Source: Chelydra serpentina (lineage: Eukaryota > Chordata > Testudines > Chelydridae). Taken from it: 64,000 nt of DNA. How positions within the stretch are numbered: position 1 is the stretch's first letter; each line of letters starts with the position of its first letter. The DNA lies in assembly GCA_037349315.1 (NCBI GenBank), contig JBAIAC010000262.1, positions 62,001 to 126,000 on the forward strand, given 5' to 3'. Positions 56,651 through 64,000 of this stretch are shown piece by piece. The translations under genes were made by a program, and so were the position numbers. The notes under the pieces are model-generated. The model did no database searches and was not told where the DNA came from. It was given only the letters and a program-made list of their open reading frames with translations.

Positions 56651-57100
56651 CAGCCACGTGGAGTGAGCAGGCAGGAAACCGCACAGCTCCGTTGCGCTGC
56701 CGGTGGTGAGCGGGGGCCCCAGGACATTTTAAATTACCCAGGGGACACGCAGGGCGGGGGCACCCAGGGGCAGAAGGTGGGGCCGAGGGAGAGACCCGGC
56801 CTCCAACATTGCTGGATCCGGGCCAGGAATATTCCTGGTGCCCGGGCAACACGCGCCCAGAGAACTCGCCGCCCATACAAGTAGGTCAACCCATCGGGCT
56901 GCCTCCTAGGCCAGGCTGCAGCCCAGCTTCAGGACTCAGAGGAAATGGAGCTCGCACCCCTACCTACAGGACTCCAGGCACGACCAGCCTCCTGGATCAA
57001 ACGTCCCCTCTGGCGCTCAAGTCACAACAGCGAGCCGGGAAAAGACAGGCTCCCACGTCATTGGAGAGCAAGACGAAGCCTTGGCACACCCAGTAGTGTT
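56651..57100. other. Intergenic, nothing recognised
   Basis: No gene, RNA or recognised repeat. Confidence 0.35.
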
Positions 57101-57122
57101 AGGTGGCGAAAGAGCTGCCCCA

Positions 57123-57193
57123 AGGTCCCACCGAGACTTGAACTCGGATTGCAGGATTCAGAGCCCTGAGTGCTGCCCTTACACCATGGGACG
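57123..57193 (-). tRNA. tRNA-Gln (CTG)
   Basis: 71 nt. Anticodon stem CAGGG/TCCTG, loop CTCTGAA giving CTG, T-arm CCGAG TTCAAGT CTCGG. The acceptor CGTCCCA/TGGGACC is paired except for the first position (C-C), where G is expected, and the D-loop is one base short. The body is much better preserved than the TTG copy at 50218. Function is doubtful because of position 1. Confidence 0.82.
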
Positions 57194-57504
57194 AGTAGTG
57201 ACAACCTTGGGATATTCTGACTTCCAGTGCAGAAGAGCCTGGGAGGACAATTTTTTTCCTCCCTTGCTCAAGGCTTCTCTGACCAGCCCTGCATTTGCTC
57301 AACAAGTCAGCACGCAGCGGTTTGCTGTAGACCCAGGAGCCTTTCTTCCTCCAGACTGTGAGGCCAGTGGGCGTGTGAGGAAGTAGCCCCTTCAGTCCCA
57401 GGCAGTAAATGGCCCTTCCTAGGAAAGCCCAAGTCCTCAAAAGGAGAAAGTAACATCAAGTAGGGTACTGAAGAGCTGTTTCTTGAAGGATATGATGCTC
57501 TGGA

Positions 57505-57577
57505 CACCTAACCAAGGACTTGAACCCTGGACCCTCTGATTAAAAGTCTGATATTCTACCAACTGAGCTAGCCAGCC
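57505..57577 (-). tRNA. tRNA-Lys (TTT), mildly degraded
   Basis: 73 nt, loop CTTTTAA, good T-arm. The acceptor is GGCTGGC/GTTAGGT with a mismatch at the second pair, and the anticodon stem TCAGA/TCAGA has an A-A mismatch. AGAATA replaces AGAGCA in the D-stem. It is probably a weak or dead copy. Inverted partner of 49834. Confidence 0.8.
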
Positions 57578-57809
57578 TCACATGAGGAAAATACAAGTTT
57601 GGTGCAGAAGAGAAACTATTCAGGAAAAAGCGAGCAAGAAACAATACAGAAAACCTGAAACCCTAGCCCCGGCCTGCTCCTCCATCTGGCGCCCTGATGC
57701 CTTCTTCTTTTTCTAGTTAAATCTCAGATCCAGGAGAAAACACCGTTCGACAAAGAAAAACGAAACCACAGACAGAAATGCCATTGGAAATACAAATAAA
57801 GGACAATGC

Positions 57810-58130
57810 AATCCCCATCGCAGTCTAGTATCCAGGGCTGGGTTAGTTTTTGTGGGCCCGGCGCCAAACATATTTCTGGGCCCCCCTGTGGAATGAAGGG
57901 GCCAGGGGCAAGAGCACTGTGGGGCATTGGGGGCGGAAGGATTGGTCCCCAGCTGGAGCGAGGCAGGGGCCAGGGGCCAGATGAGCACAGTGGGACATGG
58001 GGGGAGGATTAGTCCCTGCTGACTGGAGCAAGGCAGGGGCTGGGTCAATAGCACATCGGGGCGGGAGCTAGGGTTGGTCCCTGGAACAAGGGAGGGGCCG
58101 GGGGTAAACTGCAAGCACAGAAGGGCTGGG
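57810..58130. repeat. GC-rich irregular tandem repeat
   Basis: Three to four units of about 70-80 bp carrying 'gcaggggccaggggccagatgagcacagtggg' and 'gattggtccc'-like motifs. No gene is seen. Confidence 0.5.
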
Positions 58131-58943
58131 AAGTGGTAAACAGGATCCCCCACCCACCCCTCCCCTGCTCACATAGAGCGGGTACCTACCTTCTCCCTGG
58201 TTCTAGCCCATTCTCTGCGTCTCTCTCTGCACTGAGCACAGGGCTGGGGGTGCAGGGTCCGCGAGGGAGTTAGGGTGCAGGAGCAGGCTGGGGGTTGGGG
58301 TGCAGGGTCTGGCCAGGAGCCAGGGTGAGGGAGGGGACTCAGGGTTGGGGCAGGAGTTTGGGGTGTGGAGCCCTTACCTGGGGCAGCTCCAGTTTGGTGC
58401 GAGGAGGGCAGGTTGTAATGTGGGGTGTGTGTGCAGGAGCTCCTGTTTGGGGGGGTGGGGATGTGGGGGGGGGGTGCAAGAGTCAGGACTGGGGGATGGG
58501 GGGGTGAAGGGGGTGCAGGAGTCAGGACTGGGGTCGTGGGGGGGTACAGGAGTCAGGGCTGGGGGATGGGGGGTGTGAAGGGGGTGCAGGAGTCAGGGCA
58601 TGGGGTATGGGGGGCTGGGTATGTGTCACTTTAAATTTGCTGCAAAAAGCTCTAGGCCTCTCATCAAGGTGGTTTTATTTTGTCGCCCAAACAGGGCAGG
58701 TTTGTTGCCAGACGTGGCATCGCCGTGTGTACACCCGACCGAGGGAGCGTTGTGTGTTTTTCACACACCTGAGCAATATAATGATGCTGCAATAACTTAG
58801 TAGTGCAGACCTGGCCAAGGATTCACACACACACAGCTTGCCAGGGAAACCTCCCCTGCTCCTCTGCTTTGCAGAATCCAAACATAAGCAAAGGCCCAGG
58901 TGGGATCTGGCAGGGAGTCAGGTGTGACTAGAGGGCATGGGCA

Positions 58944-59017
58944 GGCACCATGGCTTAGCTGATTAAAGCACCTGTCTTGTAAACTGGAGATCCTGGGTTC
59001 AACTCCCAGTGGTGCCT
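58944..59017 (+). tRNA. tRNA-Thr (TGT), one mismatch
   Basis: 74 nt, acceptor GGCACCA/TGGTGCC, discriminator T, loop CTTGTAA giving TGT. The anticodon stem CCTGT/ACTGG has a T-T mismatch at the third pair. The D-region reads GATTAAAGCA. The T-arm is intact. It is possibly functional. Confidence 0.85.
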
Positions 59018-59024
59018 TGTTGAG

Positions 59025-59125
59025 TGGCTTTTAGGGCACCTGGTATTGGCTACTGTCAGAAGACAAGATTCAGAGCTAGATGGGCCTTTGGTCTAGCCCA
59101 GGGCGGCTGTTTTTATGGTCAAATG
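59025..59125 (+). mobile_element. CR1 tail fragment after tRNA-Thr
   Basis: Same CR1 3' UTR segment as at 53565-53660, at the same distance from the tRNA. Confidence 0.72.
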
Positions 59126-59276
59126 GTGCCTGGGCCCCCTAAGAAGAACCCAGCCCATCAAGTACCAGCACTTGGCTGTCCCCTCTCTCAACTCCACTTA
59201 GCATTGTTTGGAGTCAATCCTTGCCTCTGTCAGCCTGGGGGACTGGGAGAACAGCCTTGCTCAAGGGCTCCAGTGG

Positions 59277-59355
59277 TACAATGGGTTAGCGCACAGTCCT
59301 TATATGGCAATACTGAATGGAGACATGCTGATGTTGTGAGTTCGAGCCTGGAGCA
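59277..59355 (+). pseudogene. tRNA-Ile (TAT) with intron, deleted T-arm end
   Basis: GCTCCAGTGGTACAATGGG start, anticodon region CCTTATA, and an intron of about 20 nt, then TGCTGATGTTGTGAGTTCGAGCC. About five to six bases of the 3' T-stem are missing, and the sequence runs directly into TGGAGCA. Its partner at 51908 has lost a different part of the T-arm. Probably non-functional. Confidence 0.75.
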
Positions 59356-59479
59356 CTGGTTTTCATTAACCCAATGGCTTTGCCCACTTCTTTGGCCCCA
59401 TGGACCCTAGAATTCCATCCCAGGGGACACTGAGTGGGGAGGAATCAAAAATGCCCCTTCACTTATCACCTCCTCTGCA

Positions 59480-59744
59480 GAGGGCAGCTCAGACACCACG
59501 GGTAGAGCAAAGGACTGGAGCCGGATCTCAGGAAGTCAACCTTCTCTTGCCCTTGTGACTACAGCTTGAAGGAGAGTTTCTTTTCCTTCCCCTTGCTGAG
59601 AAAGAGCAAGAAAAGAAGGAAAGCCCAGGTGGGCACAAGCCCCCACTGTCTTTCCCTGCTGGGGAGCCTGAAATGAGGCAAGAGGTGCCTGAGGTGTCAG
59701 CCTGCCAGGGAGCTCCCTGGCACCGCTGGCTGCCTGGGCTGAAG
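59480..59744. other. Intergenic, nothing recognised
   Basis: A phrase near 59495 ('gggtagagcaaaggactggag') is weakly tRNA-like without supporting stems. No gene is supported. Confidence 0.3.
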
Positions 59745-60186
59745 GAACACAGGGGAACTGTGCTGTGCCCATAACACAGAGGTGGATTAATCAAACCCTC
59801 TTCTGCGAGCACCGGGCCTCCCGCTTCCTACCCAGGGCCTGCAAGCGAGGGGGCGGCTTGAACAGCGCCAAGAGTCTCACCTGTGAGGCAGGAGGCGGCT
59901 GACGCCCGCAGCCTGCTGGGGAGCTCCCAGAAGTGATTAAGGGACAGAGACTCCTAAGTTCCCAAAGTAACTAGGGTTTGGGGTTCACGAGGCCGGTAAG
60001 GGGGTCGCTATGTCGGCCTTGTAACCCTGGGTGTCAGGTCACTGTGCAGCTTTGATCTAGAGCTCTGATCCCAACGACCGACCAGCAGCCCACAGCCTCC
60101 CCCTGGGTCTGCCCCACCTGGTTACTCCTCACAGACTGACCTGACCCTACTTCCAGCCCTGGATTCGCCCCCTAATCACCCTACTT
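59745..60186 (+). repeat. Third copy of IR-A subsegment
   Basis: Same orientation as 38910-39340 ('ggggtcgctatgtcggccttgtaaccctggg', 'gatcccaacgaccgaccagcagcc'). It lies just upstream of a tRNA-Arg. Confidence 0.85.
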
Positions 60187-60254
60187 CCAAATGAATGTGA
60201 GGAATGTGCAATTATGTGAGGGAATTTCCATCTCTCCAGCAGGTGGATTTCAGG

Positions 60255-60327
60255 GCCCCAGTGGCCTAATGGATAAGGCATTGGCTTTCTAATTCAGAGA
60301 TTGTGGCTTCAAGTCACATCTGGGGTA
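60255..60327 (+). pseudogene. tRNA-Arg (TCT) relic
   Basis: 73 nt, acceptor GCCCCAG/CTGGGGT good, discriminator A. Loop TTTCTAA gives TCT. The anticodon stem TTGGC/TTCAG has a C-T mismatch, and the T-stem GTGGC/CACAT has two mismatches. It is a decayed copy. The direct partner is at 63065, where the anticodon is CCT. Confidence 0.75.
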
Positions 60328-60540
60328 AAAAGACATTTTTCTTCCTGTACATTGCAAGGAAACCTTGGTCTTATTTTCACCAAGGAAGCTGGGAGATGTT
60401 GCTACACAAAGTACTGGGTCTTGGGAACAATCCCCCAGAAATGTCATCTTCCACTCGACAGATGCTTTCTAGACCCATCAGTAGCAAACACTTAATACTA
60501 GTGTTTGTCTGAGAAGAGAGTGAAGGGGAGTGTTTACTCC
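60328..60540 (+). repeat. Shared flank of the two tRNA-Arg blocks
   Basis: Matches 63138-63365 in the same orientation ('cttcaccaaggaagctgggagatgtt', 'gggtcttgggaacaatcccccagaaatg'). Confidence 0.85.
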
Positions 60541-60699
60541 GACACGTCAATGAACGAAACACACAGAAAGAGCAAGGCCGTTCAGAAAGAGAATGGATCT
60601 GTCTGGAGACAAAGCAGACTCTGAGAATGAGCAACGGTGTGAAAATAAATATTTTCCTTAATGATGTTATAGAATCCTGCTTTCGCCCTTCAAGACAAC

Positions 60700-61517
60700 A
60701 TGGCTACATGTTTTGGGCCAAAAGAAATCTGATGAGGTTCAACAAGGACAAGTGCAGAGTCCTGCACTTAGGACGGAAGAATCCCATGCACTGCTACAGA
60801 CTAGGGACCGAATGGCTGGGCAGCAGTTCTGCAGAAAAGGACCTAGGGGTTACAGTGGACGAAAAGCTGAATATGAGTCAACAGTGTGCCCTTGTTGCCA
60901 AGAAGGCTAATGGCATTTTGGGTTGTATAAGTAGGGGCATTTCCAGCAGATCGAGGGACGTGATTATTCCCCTCTATTCGGCACTGATGAGGCCTCATTT
61001 GGAGTACTGTGTCCAGTTTTGGGCCACACACTACAAGAAGGATGTGGATAAATTTGAAAGAGTCCAACGGAGGGCAACAAAAATGATTAGGGGGCTGGAG
61101 CACATGACGTATGAGGAGAGGCTGAGGGAACTGGGATTGTTTAGCCTGCAGAAGAGAAGAATGAGGGGGGATTTGATAGCTGCTTTCAACTACCTAAAAG
61201 GGGGTTCCAAAGAGGATGGATCTAGACTGTTCTCAGTGGTAGAAGATGACAGAACAAGGAGTAATGGTCTCAAGTTGCAGAGGGGGAGGTTTAGGTTGGA
61301 TATTAGGAACAACTTTTTCACTAGTAGGGTGGTGAAGCACTGGAATGGGTTACCTAGGGAGGTGGTGGAATCTCCTTCCTTAGAGGTTTTTAAGGTCAGG
61401 CTTGACAAAGCCCTGGCTGGGATGATCTAGTTGGGGTTGGTCCTGCTTTGAGCAGGGGGTTGGACTAGATGACCTCCTGAGGTCCCTTCCAACCCTGAGA
61501 TTCTATGATTCTATGAT
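60700..61517 (+). mobile_element. Young CR1 LINE 3' end
   Basis: Plus strand, 5' truncated near 60700. From 60713 to 61430 it encodes the C-terminal third of ORF2 in one frame (motifs [47 protein letters not shown]), without the RT catalytic core. 61431-61517 is the 3' UTR with the ATTCTATGAT repeats. Closely similar to the copy at 14402-16604. Confidence 0.92.
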
Positions 61518-61519
61518 AC

Positions 61520-61544
61520 ACAGGTTCGAATCCTGTCAACTACG
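61520..61544 (+). pseudogene. 3' half of a tRNA-Ser gene
   Basis: ACAGG TTCGAAT CCTGT (T-arm) followed by CAACTAC and discriminator G corresponds to the last 25 bases of vertebrate tRNA-Ser (type ...CAGGTTCGAATCCTG..GACTACG). It starts right where the CR1 tail ends, and the 5' half is not present upstream of the CR1. Confidence 0.6.
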
Positions 61545-61870
61545 GAGGAACTTGTGGTTCTTTGGTTTCAGTGCCAGAGCGTCCTTGGTGTCAAGGGGAG
61601 CTCGGTCTTGTCTCACTCTCAGGCTGTGTCCACACTACAGAGTTACGCTGCTTTAGTTGAAGGGTTTCAATTAAACACTCTGCTCCTTGTGTCACCAGAG
61701 CGCATCCACTCTAGCAACTCTTGCGTCGCCCCAAAGAGCAGTGCATTGTGGGTACCTATCGCACTGTGCAACTGGCCGCAGGGGGCTTTGGGAGGGGTTT
61801 GCAATGGCTCATGGGCCGGTGCAGCATCACATGATGCAGGTTTCTCTGTCCCATTGTTCCATGGGCAGCC
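61545..61870. mobile_element. Possible DNA transposon fragment
   Basis: 'ctgtgtccacactacagagttac' and 'gtgcattgtgggtacctatcgcactgtgc' are phrases of common turtle non-autonomous DNA transposons. Ends are not defined. Confidence 0.4.
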
Positions 61871-61989
61871 TACTAGATTGCCAGCTGCTTCCCCACTGCA
61901 GTGTGTGTGGCAGGGCAGAGAGTGTGTGACAGAGTGTGTGTGTGTTGGGGAAGAGTGAGTGTGTCGCACGCTGTCTCTAAGCTCAGACA

Positions 61990-62100
61990 GTTGCTGGAAG
62001 CAACCAGTCCTGAGGCAGGGGGAGGGGGACACCCTAGTAATGAGATGGGGGGAGGGGGACACCCCAGTAATGAGATAGGGGGAGGGGAACAGCCCCGACA
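61990..62100. repeat. Short tandem repeat, ~30 bp
   Basis: Three imperfect units of 'ggggacaccctagtaatgagatggggggag' (62018-62095). Confidence 0.7.
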
Positions 62101-62129
62101 TCAGCCCCCGCTTCCCTCAGTGGCTCAGC

Positions 62130-62632
62130 TCAGCACAGCACAGCACAGCAGTGTGTCTCTCTCACAGCCGCTCCCCCTAATCCCCCCTGGCTATGCCACT
62201 GGAGCCCCCCCCACCTTGCTCCCCACTGGGCGGGGGATATCACTGGCCCCAAGCCCCACCATTGTCCATTCTCTTCTCTCCAGGTAAACAGCCCTGCAAA
62301 CAGGGTCGTCTGGGCCTCTTCTCGTCTCTGGCCCCTCTGGCTGGAACCGGTTGGTTAGGCCCCTGGGGCTCCTCTCTTTGCAGCCTATTGTTCTCCCACT
62401 GGCCAGGACTGGCTGCAGACTCCTGAGCTGGCTTCCGGGTCACCTGGCGCCATGTCCGTGGCTGGGGTCCCCAGTCCCCTCGCCAGTCCCCTGTAACAAC
62501 AAACTCCCTCTCCCATCACCTTGTTACACCCGTAACACCCAGGGAAACTGAGTCCCACCCCCTCTGCATGCAACCCCTAGGGAACCAAGAAAACCCCCCA
62601 TAGGCAACAAGGAAAACCCCATGCTGTCACAG
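62130..62632 (-). mobile_element. Probable LTR fragment
   Basis: On the minus strand starts tgtgacagcatggggttttcc, an LTR-like TGTGACA start. Duplicated-block sequence resumes right after it at 62633. The other end was not found, so the assignment is tentative. Confidence 0.4.
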
Positions 62633-62976
62633 GGGTCACTATGTCGGCCTTGTAACCCTGGGTGTCAGGTCGCTGTGCAGCTTTGATCTAGAGCTCTGAT
62701 CCCAACGACCGACCAGCAGCCCACAGCCTCCCCCTGGGTCTGCCCCCACCTGGTTACTCCTCACAGGCTGACCTGACCCCGCTTCCAGCCCTGGATTCAC
62801 CCCCCAATTATCCTACTGCCACTCAGAGCCACAGCCGTGGAGGTGCTGACAGAGGGAGGGGTGACTCTGGGGTGGGGTTCTTCTCTAAAGATGGCTGCAG
62901 AAAGGTGGGGCTCAGCTCTGTCAGCGACCTGCCCAATTGTCTCGGTGACAGGGGATGTGACATTTCTGTAAGGCAC
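62633..62976 (+). repeat. Fourth copy of IR-A subsegment
   Basis: Same orientation as 39150-39500 and 59990-60186; begins 'ggggtcactatgtcggcc' and ends at 'ctgtaaggcaca'. It precedes the second tRNA-Arg. Confidence 0.85.
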
Positions 62977-63064
62977 ATAAAGGGGGTATTTGGCTTCCTA
63001 GCGAATGTGAGGAATGTGCAATTATGAGAGGGAATTTCCATCCCTCCGTCAGTTGTACTTCAGG

Positions 63065-63137
63065 GCCCCAGTGGCCTAATGGATAAGGCATTGGCTTCCT
63101 AAGCCAGAGATTGTGGGTTCAAGTCCTGTCTGGGGTG
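63065..63137 (+). tRNA. tRNA-Arg (CCT)
   Basis: 73 nt. Acceptor GCCCCAG/CTGGGGT, anticodon stem TTGGC/GCCAG, loop TTCCTAA giving CCT, both as in vertebrate tRNA-Arg(CCT). The T-stem GTGGG/CCTGT pairs only through three wobble pairs, and the discriminator is G. It is plausibly functional, better than its TCT partner at 60255. Confidence 0.85.
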
Positions 63138-63365
63138 AAAAGCTACTTCATTCTGTGCACTGCAAAGAAACCTCAGTTTTATCTTCACCAAGGAAGCTGG
63201 GAGATGTTGGAACACAAAGTACTGGGTCTTGGGAACAATCCCCCAGAAATGGCATCTTCCACTCGACAAATGCTTTCTAGACCCATCAGTAGCAAACAGT
63301 TAATACGAGTGTGTGTCTGAGAATAGAGTGAAGGGGAGTGTTTAAGCCGACAAGTCAATGAACAA
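63138..63365 (+). repeat. Shared flank, second tRNA-Arg block
   Basis: Direct duplicate of 60328-60540. Confidence 0.85.
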
Positions 63366-63532
63366 AACTCCTCTCTACTGGCTCTTTGTCTACAGCAGGC
63401 CGGCACAACATGCAGCCTGGATGGGCTCACTGTGCGGCCCGCGGGGGGTGTGAGTAGGAGGGCTCACTGTGCGGCCCAAAATCTGGGACAGTGTCCATTG
63501 GTCCTTTTTGCTGCTTGTCTCTGGGCTGGGGG

Positions 63533-63912
63533 TAGGGTGACCAGATGTCCCCATTTTATAGGGACAGTCCTGATTTTTACATCTTTTTCTTATATCGGCT
63601 CCTATTACCCCCCACCCCCTGTCCCGATTTTGGGGGGAAGATCTTATTCTACTTCTAGCAAAAAGACATTTTTCTTTAACCTTAATTATACTACCTTAGG
63701 GGCCCGCTATAACATATTACCAAGGTTCAATACAAAGTCATATAAAAGTTATACAAAACTGCATAATGCAGAGATTGATCTACAACTGCATTGATTGACT
63801 GTTGTGTGCAGTAATATAGTGACCCCTGGGGGATGGGTGAAGAGGGGTGTGATGGTGGGGCCGAGCGGGGAGGGGACAGGTCCTATTTTACTGCTGTGAT
63901 CTGGTCACCCTA
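63533..63912. mobile_element. Larger MITE-family element
   Basis: Ends tagggtgaccagatgtccc and gatctggtcaccctta-type (gatctggtcacccta), same family as 41127-41248 but with about 260 bp of extra AT-rich interior (63640-63880). No transposase. Confidence 0.75.
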
Positions 63913-64000
63913 TGCGCGCTGGTTCTTTCCCCCTCTACAGGCTTCCAGACCCCTGCGGTGGGGAAGGAGGGGTTGTTTCCACGGAGCAGGCGGCACAGGG

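Larger units (their letters stand above)
57100..57735 (-). repeat. Inverted duplication D
   Basis: Reverse complement of about 49660-50330: Lys gene, then Gln gene, with matching spacer ('ttctgggtctacagcaaaccgctgcgtgc') and matching upstream unit ('gatttaactagaaaaagaagaagg'). It establishes the pairing of both tRNAs. Confidence 0.88.
58245..59130 (+). repeat. Duplicated block E, second copy
   Basis: Direct partner of 52750-53700, with G-rich array 58245-58620, shared 'gtatgtgtcactttaaatttgctgcaaaaagctc', tRNA-Thr and CR1 tail. Confidence 0.82.

Noticed and set aside
59495..59560. tRNA-like phrase gggtagagcaaaggactggag
   Set aside because: Stems cannot be formed and there is no T-arm; its inverted partner near 51770 lacks it.

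Overview
The window looks like vertebrate nuclear DNA, most probably from a turtle. The reasons are: CR1 LINEs with the tandem ATTCTATGAT tail in both orientations; five copies of a tRNA-derived SINE that ends in a CR1-type tail, as in the tortoise pol III SINE family; TGTGACG...TGACA LTRs of a Ty3/gypsy family; several short DNA transposons; and a KRAB zinc-finger gene. There are no compact operons. Most long open frames lie in GC-rich islands, in minisatellites or antisense to repeats, and are not genes. The species call is inference.

Layout. 1-2.6 kb: a solo gypsy LTR with target duplication, a solo ERV-type LTR, a MIR-like remnant and a CR1 tail. 2.6-5.14 kb: left arm of a large inverted duplication, with 5 copies of a 36-bp minisatellite. 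5.5-9.3 kb: MITE-like elements, a degenerate AT-rich tandem array (6.66-7.1 kb), a CpG island with promoter-like ETS/CRE and NRF1 motifs (7.13-8.58 kb), and a ~44-bp tandem repeat (8.64-9.31 kb). 10-19.6 kb: CR1 copies, one with an uninterrupted 704-codon reverse transcriptase frame. 19.85-30.31 kb: a KRAB zinc-finger gene (start exon, 127-bp KRAB-A exon, finger exon) whose finger exon is cut by a hAT element and a SINE and has a CR1 pressed against its 5' side. 31.4-32.4 kb: a DNA transposon. 33.1-38.3 kb: one copy of a tRNA-Ala block, split by a young Ty3/gypsy element with 406-bp LTRs differing at three positions and a GACGG target duplication. 38.5-63.4 kb: a tRNA gene cluster.

The tRNA cluster holds about twenty tRNA genes or relics: Ala(TGC), Asn(GTT), Arg(TCG, TCA, TCT, CCT), Thr(TGT), Lys(TTT), Gln(TTG, CTG), Ile(TAT) with intron, Val(AAC), an initiator-Met relic, a Lys-like relic and half of a tRNA-Ser. 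It has been built by repeated direct and inverted duplication of blocks of roughly 0.5 to 3 kb, so most tRNAs have a partner with the same flanks. Asn, Val, Ala(33.2 kb), Thr(53.5 kb), Lys(48.2 and 50.5 kb) and Arg-CCT look structurally sound; many others carry stem mismatches, deletions or altered anticodon loops.

The most notable item is the gypsy element. Its single frame of about 1,043 codons runs gag-like segment, damaged protease, integrase core, then RT connection and RNase H. Integrase therefore lies upstream of RT/RNase H, as in Gmr1-type elements, and the RT palm is missing, yet the element is flanked by near-identical LTRs and is recent. It looks like a non-autonomous derivative. 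No env-like frame is seen.
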